Below, in pieces: positions 8,101 through 20,600 of a DNA stretch of 64,000 bases (position 1 is its first letter; every line of letters begins with the position of its first letter). Source of the DNA: Pelotomaculum thermopropionicum SI (lineage in GTDB: Bacteria; Bacillota; Desulfotomaculia; Desulfotomaculales; Pelotomaculaceae); assembly GCA_000010565.1 (NCBI GenBank), contig AP009389.1:1984001-2048000 (forward strand), given 5' to 3'. The notes under the pieces were generated by a model that was given only the letters and a program-made list of their open reading frames with translations, was not told the DNA's origin and searched no databases. Both the position numbers and the translations under genes were made by a program.

Positions 8101-11100
8101 AGGCAGGCTAAAAACTCACTTTTTAATTTTTATCAGTAAGTTTCGGCTCAGAGTTTCAATTCCTCATAGGCAGGCTAAAAACGGAATGACGGGCTTTTTC
8201 TTTCTTTTTTTTTCTGAGTTTCAATTCCTCATAGGCAGGCTAAAAACAAACGGCAGGCCGCTTGTATTCGCCGCAAGCGTTGAAGAGTTTCAATTCCTCA
8301 TAGGCAGGCTAAAAACGCCCCTCCTTAACGAGGCAAAATGCGGTTTGCGCCAAGTTTCAATTCCTCATAGGCAGGCTAAAAACTTAAAGACCATGAAGCG
8401 TTAGACAAGTGGTTGTCATTGTTTCAATTCCTCATAGGCAGGCTAAAAACTTTCACTGTTAGCGGTTTATAATCGGTTTGCCCGAGTTTCAATTCCTCAT
8501 AGGCAGGCTAAAAACTCACTGAACGAAGTAGGTTAATTAACTTACGGAAGTGCTGTTTCAATTCCTCATAGGCAGGCTAAAAACGGTAAAACAGTGTCGA
8601 CGGCCCATCATACTCCCTGAGTTTCAATTCCTCATAGGCAGGCTAAAAACAGGCATGGAAGAAGACGTGGTTATCCACGCCGTCCAGTTTCAATTCCTCA
8701 TAGGCAGGCTAAAAACGTCTCTCTGAGGCTGGCTTGCCCTTGTTCCAAGGAACGTTTCAATTCCTCATAGGCAGGCTAAAAACACCCGTCCAGATGACTA
8801 TCCTGCTCCGCCGGTAGCCGGTTTCAATTCCTCATAGGCAGGCTAAAAACTCGGCTCCGGGATGATGCCCAGGGCACGGGCCTGTTTGTTTCAATTCCTC
8901 ATAGGCAGGCTAAAAACAAAAACAGCCGCCGCACGCAAAGGTACGAAGAAATGATGTTTCAATTCCTCATAGGCAGGCTAAAAACGTTGTATTTCATACA
9001 TGGATTTTAAAAAGTGCTATTTGTTTCAATTCCTCATAGGCAGGCTAAAAACATGCACTACGAAACTAGGGACGCCAGGACGTTCACGGGGTTTCAATTC
9101 CTCATAGGCAGGCTAAAAACTCAGAACAAGATGTATACTCTAGGAAAGTTTTCTGAAGTTTCAATTCCTCATAGGCAGGCTAAAAACAAAATTGGAGCAA
9201 ATTGCACAAAAGCAATAGAATATATTGTTTCAATTCCTCATAGGCAGGCTAAAAACAACAAATTGACATTAAGTAAACATACTCTTAAAAGATGTTTCAA
9301 TTCCTCATAGGCAGGCTAAAAACTTAAAAAAGGAGTGATTTAAATGGCAAGATTAACAAAGTTTCAATTCCTCATAGGCAGGCTAAAAACATATTCATGT
9401 TTCTCTGCCATTCCTTCAGGTCATCGGAGTTTCAATTCCTCATAGGCAGGCTAAAAACGAAAATACTCTGCTCCAGCGGCTTCCCCAGATACTGTTGTTT
9501 CAATTCCTCATAGGCAGGCTAAAAACTGTCCTCGATAATTTTGTCATACATTGCTGGACACCCCGTTTCAATTCCTCATAGGCAGGCTAAAAACGAATCA
9601 TATACTATAAAATATGTGCATGAATTCGTAAAAGTTTCAATTCCTCATAGGCAGGCTAAAAACGGAAGGCTTCGCAATAACCCAAGTCAAATGGTGCAAG
9701 TTTCAATTCCTCATAGGCAGGCTAAAAACTCAAAAGCGAAAGCAACGGGTTTTCCATCCGTTGCTCGTTTCAATTCCTCATAGGCAGGCTAAAAACTGTG
9801 CGTGAAGCCCTCCGCCGAGCCGTACTTAACGGGTTTCAATTCCTCATAGGCAGGCTAAAAACGGTTAGGAAATTGGAGGTGCCCTGCGATGGCTGAATGT
9901 TTCAATTCCTCATAGGCAGGCTAAAAACAGACTTACCGGGACGCAGCCTGGGACTGGTACAGAGGTTTCAATTCCTCATAGGCAGGCTAAAAACAACTGG
10001 GTAATTTGCGGGTCAGAGGCTGGTCCTGGTGGTTTCAATTCCTCATAGGCAGGCTAAAAACAAAGATATCCAAAAATAACTATCACATAGACCATAGTTT
10101 CAATTCCTCATAGGCAGGCTAAAAACCTATAAGCATAGCCATTGGAACATGCATCTGCATTGGTTTCAATTCCTCATAGGCAGGCTAAAAACGTGTTCTG
10201 CCTGTTAGGGCCGAAGAGGCGCAAGAGAGTTTCAATTCCTCATAGGCAGGCTAAAAACTCCCGCCGTCCTGCGAGACGCCGGAAGGGGAGGTGATAGTTT
10301 CAATTCCTCATAGGCAGGCTAAAAACATAGCCGATGCTTCAATTACATCCGCAAAAATAGCGTTTCAATTCCTCATAGGCAGGCTAAAAACGGCGGTACT
10401 AGCTAAGGGTATTGCCAGCGTGTTTATGTTTCAATTCCTCATAGGCAGGCTAAAAACTGGTTGCCGGGTTGGTAGTAAATCGGCCAGGTACTGAGTTTCA
10501 ATTCCTCATAGGCAGGCTAAAAACTCCTCATAACAGGCTAAAAACTGATAAACAATAAAAGTTTCAATTCCTCATAGGCAGGCTAAAAACGTACTCACGA
10601 GGCAATTATAAGCGACAGAGTATTTAGGTTTCAATTCCTCATAGGCAGGCTAAAAACACATACGCCGCCAACGAGGCGGCCTGCTATAGGCTTTGGTTTC
10701 AATTCCTCATAGGCAGGCTAAAAACGGAAATGCCAACGGCCGACACCGTACACACTTCCGCGTTTCAATTCCTCATAGGCAGGCTAAAAACATAGTGAAA
10801 TGCTGGAAAAGGTAGACCGCTCTTTGAAGTTTCAATTCCTCATAGGCAGGCTAAAAACGAACTGTCCTCTCTCAGTGTGCGTTTCCACCACCTCGTTTCA
10901 ATTCCTCATAGGCAGGCTAAAAACGGTGGACGCCGTTTCCCTTCATGACGATAGCTCCCGGTTTCAATTCCTCATAGGCAGGCTAAAAACTCGAAACCGA
11001 CCTGGTAACATTCACAGGCGACGGCGGTTTCAATTCCTCATAGGCAGGCTAAAAACCATATACAATCACCCGCCGGGCCAGGGTGCCTGCCGGTTTCAAT

Positions 11101-12925
11101 TCCTCATAGGCAGGCTAAAAACGGGGGCAAGGTGCCGGAGAAAAGAGGTAAAATGAAATAGTTTCAATTCCTCATAGGCAGGCTAAAAACGTTCCGATTT
11201 CCCGGCGAATCTCTTCTTGCGTGAATCGTTTCAATTCCTCATAGGCAGGCTAAAAACACCCGTTGAAAGCCATGGCCCAGGTTACTTTGCTGGTGTTTCA
11301 ATTCCTCATAGGCAGGCTAAAAACACGGCCGCGGTTGGAGAGTTCCTCTCTGCAGTCGAGTTTCAATTCCTCATAGGCAGGCTAAAAACTAACAACCTCC
11401 CCACCAGAAAATTAAACGAAAGGGGTAAGTTTCAATTCCTCATAGGCAGGCTAAAAACGGGTGCACTGAAGGAGCACATTCAACCGCAACAGGATGGTTT
11501 CAATTCCTCATAGGCAGGCTAAAAACGTAGTTGTTGCTGAGCCATTGCTGCCTGCTGGAGAGTTTCAATTCCTCATAGGCAGGCTAAAAACCGTCATAAC
11601 CGTGCTGGACGTCACTGAGTTGCCGTAGTTTCAATTCCTCATAGGCAGGCTAAAAACGCAAACTGAGGCGCTTTTCACTGTCGGTCATGGCCTTCGTTTC
11701 AATTCCTCATAGGCAGGCTAAAAACGGACGATTGATCCAATCGACTGGAAGGAAAGATATTTGTTTCAATTCCTCATAGGCAGGCTAAAAACTTGTATTA
11801 AGGAATAATTACTATTCTTTTACACTTTGTTTCAATTCCTCATAGGCAGGCTAAAAACCGTCATAACCGTGCTGGACGTCACTGAGTTGCCGTAGTTTCA
11901 ATTCCTCATAGGCAGGCTAAAAACGCAAACTGAGGCGCTTTTCACTGTCGGTCATGGCCTTCGTTTCAATTCCTCATAGGCAGGCTAAAAACGGACGATT
12001 GATCCAATCGACTGGAAGGAAAGATATTTGTTTCAATTCCTCATAGGCAGGCTAAAAACTTGTGTGCAATTTCAGGGTGATCAAGGAAGTTGATGTTTCA
12101 ATTCCTCATAGGCAGGCTAAAAACCGGCCGGTTCCGGAGCTGGCCGGGGATATGCCCCTCCTGTTTCAATTCCTCATAGGCAGGCTAAAAACGCAAGCAA
12201 TGCTGGCCAGCACTTGGCTTGGTTAGACGCGTTTCAATTCCTCATAGGCAGGCTAAAAACGTAATGAAAATGTCGGAAAGAGGACTTATTCCTGCGAAGT
12301 TTCAATTCCTCATAGGCAGGCTAAAAACTTCAAAATGTCGATGTCTGATTTCCCTTGTTCTTTGTTTCAATTCCTCATAGGCAGGCTAAAAACCGTGCCT
12401 GCTTCCGTCATCACGCCCTGCTGGACGTAGGTTTCAATTCCTCATAGGCAGGCTAAAAACTCCAACGAGAGTTTCTTCCTCTTTTTTCCCAAAATCGTTT
12501 CAATTCCTCATAGGCAGGCTAAAAACCTGCCGACCAAGGCGGAAGAATTCGGTTTGGTGCTGTTTCAATTCCTCATAGGCAGGCTAAAAACGCGTGCCTC
12601 ATCTTTGACTTCTGAAAGGGGGCTTTCGTTTCAATTCCTCATAGGCAGGCTAAAAACTTGCGATTACCACTACACGTTCCCCCCTTTCGGTTTTGTTTCA
12701 ATTCCTCATAGGCAGGCTAAAAACTGAATCCCGACGGCACGCGTACCGTCGTCGTAGTGCCGTTTCAATTCCTCATAGGCAGGCTAAAAACTTCCACGCG
12801 GCAGGGTCACTACCTGCGAATTCTTCGGTTTCAATTCCTCATAGGCAGGCTAAAAACAATGGAAACCAGGTCGGCTACCGCCGAAGTCTTAGCCGGTTTC
12901 AATTCCTCATAGGCAGGCTAAAAAC
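5142..12925 (-). CRISPR. CRISPR array block A (leader-distal; ~117 repeats)
   Basis: Direct repeats of 30 nt with spacers of about 34-39 nt. On the minus strand, the transcribed direction inferred from the 3' handle ATTGAAAC, the repeat starts GTTTTTAGCCTGCC and contains the stem CCT-ATG-AGG. Repeats are almost invariant. The exception is the first (5142-5171), whose six outer bases on the left are changed, which is typical of a terminal, leader-distal repeat. The count of ~117 comes from span and period. The block holds the oldest spacers. It includes a four-unit segmental duplication (11592-12029) and a spacer that contains a piece of repeat (10525-10560). An IS4-like element at 12946 separates it from block B. 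Confidence 0.97.
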
Positions 12926-12945
12926 CAAAATAAAATAAAAATAAT

Positions 12946-14575
12946 AGGCGCTTGCAAAACTAAAGTTCTTTAAAAAATAAAAAGAGCCTTTATGACAGGT
13001 CGAAGCCTTTTAACTGGCACATAATGGATTAAGATGCCTGTTGCACCAAGTATCAAAGAAAAAATAATCAAAAAGCGCGGTTTTATTGATAAAACAGGGA
13101 AGCAAACTCAGCCCTAAGCAACAAGCCAACGTAGAGACCTTACCTTATCGTTGAGTTTGGCCCTCAAAGCGATTAGAGCAACAAGGTTTTGAGCGATGGC
13201 TGCCAGAACGAGATCACAATAAGCGGTATTGAAATCCATTGCAGTTAATCGGCCGAGCATCAAGGGGAGCTTCAGCCGGGAGATGGCCTGCTCCACGGCA
13301 ATGCGCAAAAGGTAGATTTTCTTCCATAGTTTAGAGTTCCTGGGGATAGGAGTATTTTTACGGTAATTATCCCGGGGATAAGTATAAACCATCCGGCCGC
13401 TTTTAGAGGGGGTACACGGTACTTGACAGGCGCAAGTATAGCCGCTTTTCCCCTGTTTACTTAAGGGGCAGAGCCATTTAATCCGGTTTCTTGATTTACA
13501 AAAGCCTGCGTATTTAAACTTTAGGGATGGATTTTTGGGGCACACCGGCACGCCATCGGGAGCGAGTCCAGGCTCAGGCAACCCTTTGGCATTCCGGGGA
13601 TTGAGATTAATAACCGGCTTAAGGCAGCAATCTTGCGCCAGGTAACGGAAGTTTTCCGTGCTGTCAAACCCGGCGTCACCGACAAAAAACTCATAACGGG
13701 AGAGGTCATGATGCTGCCGGAAATCTTCCATGACTGGTTTTAACACAAGCGAATCTTTTTGACCTTCAAAAAGCAGCACATTCCGGACGAGGCCGAAGCC
13801 GTCAGTCAGAACAGCAGCGGTGTAGGCATAGGCGAAGTGGCCGTTAGTGTAAATGAGTTTGGCTTTTGGGGCAGCCTTGGCAGATTTGGGCATTTTAGCG
13901 ATGGTCATAGCATAAATCTCGTTTTCAGGTTTTTCAGGGACTCCCTTCTCGACCTGATTTTTCAAGGAATAAAAGAACTTCGGATTATTTTCTCTTACCG
14001 GCACTTCTAAGCCGGTTGTATCCAGGACGAGAAGGGAAGCCGCAAAAGGGTCGAGCTCTTTCAAGTAGGGCTCAGTCAGTTCCACCAGGCGGTCTAAGAT
14101 TTTTTTGAGCTCCGTGGGCCCGATCTTGTCTTTGAACCTGGAGAAAGTAGCGGGGTCAGGCACACTTTCACCAAAGCCGCAAAAATCCCTCAGGGGCTCT
14201 GATAGTTCAAGGAAAGTAACCAAAAGCTCAACTGTGGGAATGGATAAGATCTTCTGGATAATTAAGGCGGATAACATAGACGCCAAAGAATAAGGGGGGC
14301 GACCAGTGGATTTGTAGTAAGTCAGTTTAACCTCTAATGGGATGATTTCTTCGATGTCTACGTAATCTGTGAGCATTTTCAGTTTGTTCTTGCTTGACGC
14401 TTGTTCAAATTCTTCGTAGAGATCGGAGAAGGTAATTTGCTTGTGTTTTGGCAACAGGGTTCACCTCCGGAGGAATTTCTCTTAAGTATTACGATGAAAG
14501 TTGGAGGAAACCCTGCTATAAGAGTCTGCAAAATCCCTTATTTCTCAAGACTTCTGGGGTTTTGCAGGAGGCTAA
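12946..14575 (-). mobile_element. IS4/IS5-superfamily insertion sequence inside a spacer
   Basis: About 1.63 kb between two CRISPR repeats (ending 12925, resuming 14604). Terminal inverted repeats share TGCAAAAC (12953-12960 and complement of 14559-14566). The right end also carries a hairpin in which CTGCAAAATCCC (14525-14536) nearly pairs with GGGGTTTTGCAG (14556-14567). A/T-rich sequence with AAAATAAAAATAATA occurs on both outer flanks, so the target spacer contained it and it may be a duplication. Removing the element restores a spacer of about 32-35 nt. Exact ends are uncertain by a few bases because the flanks are repetitive. Confidence 0.75.
13114..14454 (-). CDS. DDE transposase (IS4/IS5 superfamily, DUF772-type N-terminus)
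   Basis: 446 residues. The start is a TTG at 14454 preceded by GGAGGT eight bases upstream. The N-terminal 'R-P-P-Y-S-L-A-S-M-L-S-A-L-I-I-Q-K' region resembles the DUF772 domain of IS5/IS1182 transposases. Catalytic acidic residues appear in L-V-L-D-T-T-G, F-V-G-D-A-G-F-D and L-R-I-A-V-E-Q-A-I-S-R. A cysteine-rich insertion (C-P-L-S...C-A-C-Q-V-P-C) precedes the last motif. It is the only gene in the element and looks intact. It is transcribed in the same direction as the CRISPR array. Exact IS family is unresolved. Confidence 0.8.
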   Translation of the reverse strand: MPKHKQITFSDLYEEFEQASSKNKLKMLTDYVDIEEIIPLEVKLTYYKSTGRPPYSLASMLSALIIQKILSIPTVELLVTFLELSEPLRDFCGFGESVPDPATFSRFKDKIGPTELKKILDRLVELTEPYLKELDPFAASLLVLDTTGLEVPVRENNPKFFYSLKNQVEKGVPEKPENEIYAMTIAKMPKSAKAAPKAKLIYTNGHFAYAYTAAVLTDGFGLVRNVLLFEGQKDSLVLKPVMEDFRQHHDLSRYEFFVGDAGFDSTENFRYLAQDCCLKPVINLNPRNAKGLPEPGLAPDGVPVCPKNPSLKFKYAGFCKSRNRIKWLCPLSKQGKSGYTCACQVPCTPSKSGRMVYTYPRDNYRKNTPIPRNSKLWKKIYLLRIAVEQAISRLKLPLMLGRLTAMDFNTAYCDLVLAAIAQNLVALIALRAKLNDKVRSLRWLVA

Positions 14576-14603
14576 AAATAAAAATAATAATAGGAGGTAT
14601 GTA

Positions 14604-17600
14604 GTTTCAATTCCTCATAGGCAGGCTAAAAACCCAGGCCGCGGCAGTACTTCATCAACTGCTCATCGCGGGTTTCAATTCCTCATAGGCAGGCTAAAAA
14701 CGAAGAAACTTTTCTTTTTCTCCCTCTTTCTCTCTGCGGTTTCAATTCCTCATAGGCAGGCTAAAAACGTAAAAGAAATATTTAATTCTTTTGCCCTTTT
14801 ATCAAAAGTTTCAATTCCTCATAGGCAGGCTAAAAACGTTCGTTCTAGTGCAGAAATTGCACCAGAACGAGAACGTTTCAATTCCTCATAGGCAGGCTAA
14901 AAACGGATCGCTGAAACCCTTGATTTTACTGAGGCGACCAAGTTTCAATTCCTCATAGGCAGGCTAAAAACTTTCCATGTAATATAACCCTCTGTTTGTC
15001 TTTTAGTGGTTTCAATTCCTCATAGGCAGGCTAAAAACGGGTGACCAGGTTAACCGCCATCTGGCCGCTGGACAGTTTCAATTCCTCATAGGCAGGCTAA
15101 AAACGATATCGTCCATGTAGCGAATGTAATATTTCAGCCTGTTTCAATTCCTCATAGGCAGGCTAAAAACAGTAGTTTGGCAACATCTTCCTGGGTGAGT
15201 ACCCGCGGGTTTCAATTCCTCATAGGCAGGCTAAAAACCTTCATCCAGGCTTGGCGTTACAACACGGAACTTTTGTTTCAATTCCTCATAGGCAGGCTAA
15301 AAACTTTATAACTCCAGCGGTTTGGCGAAATGTCGGTAAAATGTTTCAATTCCTCATAGGCAGGCTAAAAACGTCTGCTTGCAGGCAGGTCAGGTTTTCC
15401 AGTCCCAGGGGTTTCAATTCCTCATAGGCAGGCTAAAAACTTAAATGTAAGTATGAAAGGTTATTATCTGAGCCGAAACTGTTTCAATTCCTCATAGGCA
15501 GGCTAAAAACCGTGCCGGCCGCCAACATGGACAAGGCAGCAGCCCCTTGTTTCAATTCCTCATAGGCAGGCTAAAAACTCTGGAATGCATCGTCATGTAT
15601 ATGTTCACAAAGTAAGTTTCAATTCCTCATAGGCAGGCTAAAAACAGTCAAAAGAAAGGGTGGAATGGATAAAGTTTTTTAGTGTTTCAATTCCTCATAG
15701 GCAGGCTAAAAACTAACACAAGGTTAAGGGGAACAGTAGATATGTTTGTAGTAGTTTCAATTCCTCATAGGCAGGCTAAAAACTTCCTGCTACAGGAATA
15801 AAGTAATTCAAATATCCTAGTTTCAATTCCTCATAGGCAGGCTAAAAACACGGCAACAAAAGAAGGATATGAGACAAAAACGGTAAGTTTCAATTCCTCA
15901 TAGGCAGGCTAAAAACCGAAGTGCGCCGGCTGGCGCATCGGAAATTGATGTTCGTTTCAATTCCTCATAGGCAGGCTAAAAACCCGGGGTTGTTGTAACC
16001 CCAGCGAACCGGTTCGAGTTTCAATTCCTCATAGGCAGGCTAAAAACGGCCCACGAAAGCCGCCACGCTTTCAACTGATCGTCAGGTTTCAATTCCTCAT
16101 AGGCAGGCTAAAAACCTTTCTATCGCCAGCACGTTTTGAGGAAGGTTCTCACGTTTCAATTCCTCATAGGCAGGCTAAAAACTATCCGAAACCTGGATTC
16201 AAGAATGAGGCAACTGAGTTTCAATTCCTCATAGGCAGGCTAAAAACGTTACAGGAACTACATATAGTGCGGAGATTTTCCATAGTTTCAATTCCTCATA
16301 GGCAGGCTAAAAACCTCCTTCGGACAGAATGCCCCGATTGACGAGGAAACGTTTCAATTCCTCATAGGCAGGCTAAAAACGAAACAGCTAGGGAGATTGC
16401 GCTGGGCGAGGAGATGTTTCAATTCCTCATAGGCAGGCTAAAAACTTCTGCCGGTGGCCTCAATTGCTTCCTTTATCAACTGTTTCAATTCCTCATAGGC
16501 AGGCTAAAAACCTGCCGGAAAAACCGAGTAATTGAGAAAAAGTGTTGAGTTTCAATTCCTCATAGGCAGGCTAAAAACCTGTTAGAATCCAGATAAAAGC
16601 TATCATGATAATAGGTTTCAATTCCTCATAGGCAGGCTAAAAACGATTTACCGACACTGTTCACCCCTCCTTAGCCTCGCAGGTTTCAATTCCTCATAGG
16701 CAGGCTAAAAACCAACGATTTCCTGGTGACGTACAGCACCCGCCGCGCACGTTTCAATTCCTCATAGGCAGGCTAAAAACCGAGGTGCAGCGGCTCGTTC
16801 CCGTCGCCGGCTAGGTTTCAATTCCTCATAGGCAGGCTAAAAACCATACTCAATTCCCAAGTATCAAGAGCGTTCAACAGGTTTCAATTCCTCATAGGCA
16901 GGCTAAAAACTGTGCTTATATAGGCAGATCCATATTTCGCCCACAGGCACGTTTCAATTCCTCATAGGCAGGCTAAAAACGGTCTCATTTTTTTGTTTCT
17001 TCTTCTAGGATAGGCTGTGTTTCAATTCCTCATAGGCAGGCTAAAAACCAATAAACAACTACCCTCTTTTCCAAAAAACTTTTTCTGTTTCAATTCCTCA
17101 TAGGCAGGCTAAAAACTAAGGTGGGTGTTGAGATTTATTAGATATATAGGTGTTTCAATTCCTCATAGGCAGGCTAAAAACCCCAGCCTAGCCTAGCCTA
17201 GCCAACCCAGGCCGCCTGTGTTTCAATTCCTCATAGGCAGGCTAAAAACAAAGTGTCAAGCTGATCGACTTGACACCAAAGTGTGTTTCAATTCCTCATA
17301 GGCAGGCTAAAAACTGTCGGTTGGGCGTGATGTCCTCCGGGGCGCGATAGCGTTTCAATTCCTCATAGGCAGGCTAAAAACTATGCGGTGACGATACTTG
17401 CAGAAATAAGTCGGGGTGTTTCAATTCCTCATAGGCAGGCTAAAAACTGGGTCCTTCCCCAAAAGTGAGGGTCGGTTTGAACGGGTTTCAATTCCTCATA
17501 GGCAGGCTAAAAACTCGTCGGCTACTACGGGGCGCTGGACCCTAGCCTGGGTGTTTCAATTCCTCATAGGCAGGCTAAAAACTTACCGTTACCGTTGCGT

Positions 17601-20600
17601 CGTTTCCGCGACGGTACGGGTTTCAATTCCTCATAGGCAGGCTAAAAACGCCAGAATGTAGACTGTCACCTGCCAGTTTAGTTGGTTTCAATTCCTCATA
17701 GGCAGGCTAAAAACTTAGCCTGACAGTTAGAACCGCGACGGGGCAGTTAGGTTTCAATTCCTCATAGGCAGGCTAAAAACCCAAGCGAAGGACCGCGAGC
17801 AAGAGTTGAAGACCGCGGTGTTTCAATTCCTCATAGGCAGGCTAAAAACTACCCAGCCTGACCCCCAGGGTACCCCGCCAGGCAGTTTCAATTCCTCATA
17901 GGCAGGCTAAAAACTCCGCTGTGCTTGCCCCGCCATGCTCCTTGTTATGAGTTTCAATTCCTCATAGGCAGGCTAAAAACCCGACGCCAAGACGGCGCCA
18001 AAATCCGGCTCGACAGGTTTCAATTCCTCATAGGCAGGCTAAAAACCAAATGGGATAGAGGGTGTAGGGTATCATCCTGTAAGGTTTCAATTCCTCATAG
18101 GCAGGCTAAAAACTCGTTCGACTATGCTTGTGCCAGCATACCTATCGCGTTTCAATTCCTCATAGGCAGGCTAAAAACTTTCTCCCCAGGCCGGGACAAG
18201 CCCTATTCCAGCCGGGGTTTCAATTCCTCATAGGCAGGCTAAAAACTGTGTGGACATATGCGTATGCGTGTGGTATGATGTAGGTTTCAATTCCTCATAG
18301 GCAGGCTAAAAACCCCAGCCTAGCCTAGCCTAGCCAACCCAGGCCGCCTGTGTTTCAATTCCTCATAGGCAGGCTAAAAACGCGAGTCAACCAGCCAACC
18401 CAGTCGCCGACAGCCGCGTTTCAATTCCTCATAGGCAGGCTAAAAACCGTGCGCGAACGTACCCTGCCCAGCGGTGACACGGTGTTTCAATTCCTCATAG
18501 GCAGGCTAAAAACTACCGCCGGCTGCTCGACGCAGCCCGGCGGTTCCTCCAGGTTTCAATTCCTCATAGGCAGGCTAAAAACGGGAAGTGCTTGAAACGT
18601 ATATAGGCGAAGGAGGTACGTTTCAATTCCTCATAGGCAGGCTAAAAACCTATGTCTGAAGTGCTAGAAGCCCCGAACGCGGCGGAAGTTTCAATTCCTC
18701 ATAGGCAGGCTAAAAACGTAAAAGCAACCAAATAAACACACCGCCTTTTTATGTTTCAATTCCTCATAGGCAGGCTAAAAACCGCCTTTGTCAGTGTGGC
18801 CCAGGCGGTAGCTGCGCTGTTTCAATTCCTCATAGGCAGGCTAAAAACATGGATCGGACGCCGGAACAGTAAACAATTTTTCTGGTTTCAATTCCTCATA
18901 GGCAGGCTAAAAACCTGGTCTACCACGTCCGCACCTCCCACACCGCTTGTTTCAATTCCTCATAGGCAGGCTAAAAACCGATAGGGTGTATCCCGTATTG
19001 GGCGATATTCCTATCTGTTTCAATTCCTCATAGGCAGGCTAAAAACACCCGGGGCGGCAGGTGCAGGATATCTTCTATCACCGGTTTCAATTCCTCATAG
19101 GCAGGCTAAAAACGGACTATGAAGCTGTCCTTCCAGGTACCCGACCACCGGTTTCAATTCCTCATAGGCAGGCTAAAAACGGCTAAAAAAGATTCTGTAT
19201 TAACAATTGATGTCCCGTTTCAATTCCTCATAGGCAGGCTAAAAACCCCCACAATCCAAAAACGTGATTTTCGCCGTTCGGTTTCAATTCCTCATAGGCA
19301 GGCTAAAAACACTGCCTCGAAAAAGCATTCCGGGCTGCCGGCATTCCGTTTCAATTCCTCATAGGCAGGCTAAAAACACCCTAGACTAGCCTAGACTAGC
19401 CAGGCCGCCTGTGTTTCAATTCCTCATAGGCAGGCTAAAAACTTTTCCATCAACGTCACCTCCGCAGATTAGTCTTATGTTTCAATTCCTCATAGGCAGG
19501 CTAAAAACGCCGTGGCCGGCCAACTCGGCGGCTATAACCTGCCGGGCGTTTCAATTCCTCATAGGCAGGCTAAAAACGTTACCGTTACCGTCGCGTCGTT
19601 TCCGCGACGGTACGGGTTTCAATTCCTCATAGGCAGGCTAAAAACGTAACCTGCCGCCACCCGCTCCAGGGGTTGTACTCAGGTTTCAATTCCTCATAGG
19701 CAGGCTAAAAACCTGATCGACTTGACACCAAAGGGTACCCCGCCAGGCAGTTTCAATTCCTCATAGGCAGGCTAAAAACTAAGATATAGCGCTGCGGTTT
19801 GCCATCCTCTATGCTGTTTCAATTCCTCATAGGCAGGCTAAAAACTCCGTGTGGGCCAGGGGAGAGCTGCAGGAGCACATGTTTCAATTCCTCATAGGCA
19901 GGCTAAAAACTGAGGAAATGCTTGGAGTGCAGAGGTTGGAGGAACCGCGTTTCAATTCCTCATAGGCAGGCTAAAAACTCCTGCCTCGAAGAGTGCCCAT
20001 TCTGCCGGGAGTTCGTTTCAATTCCTCATAGGCAGGCTAAAAACTTCCTGGATGCTGAAGCCGTCCTCAATAAGTTCCGTGTTTCAATTCCTCATAGGCA
20101 GGCTAAAAACGGAGTTCTGGCAGGAACTTTCCAAGCGGGAGGATCTTGTTTCAATTCCTCATAGGCAGGCTAAAAACTAAACATCGGTGATCCCAGCCTC
20201 GCTGGTGATCTCCAGTTTCAATTCCTCATAGGCAGGCTAAAAACTCACCACCAGCAAATAAAGACGGGTCATACTCACTGTTTCAATTCCTCATAGGCAG
20301 GCTAAAAACTACCCGAAGGACGCAGAGCTTTTCGGGCAGAGCTTCCGGTTTCAATTCCTCATAGGCAGGCTAAAAACCTCTTCTCGGGGGTACTTCGGCG
20401 CTGATTGTTGCACCAGTTTCAATTCCTCATAGGCAGGCTAAAAACCCTGTAATTTCTCAAAAGAATACTCATTTGCAGCAGTGTTTCAATTCCTCATAGG
20501 CAGGCTAAAAACGGAAATTATGAAATTTTTCGAGAAAAATAATTCTAGTTTCAATTCCTCATAGGCAGGCTAAAAACGAATCACTAAATTTATATGCTTG

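Noticed and set aside
17182-18351. Spacer with GCCTAGCCTAGCC repeats as a separate tandem repeat element
   Set aside because: It is an ordinary 38-nt spacer, present twice, lying between normal repeats.
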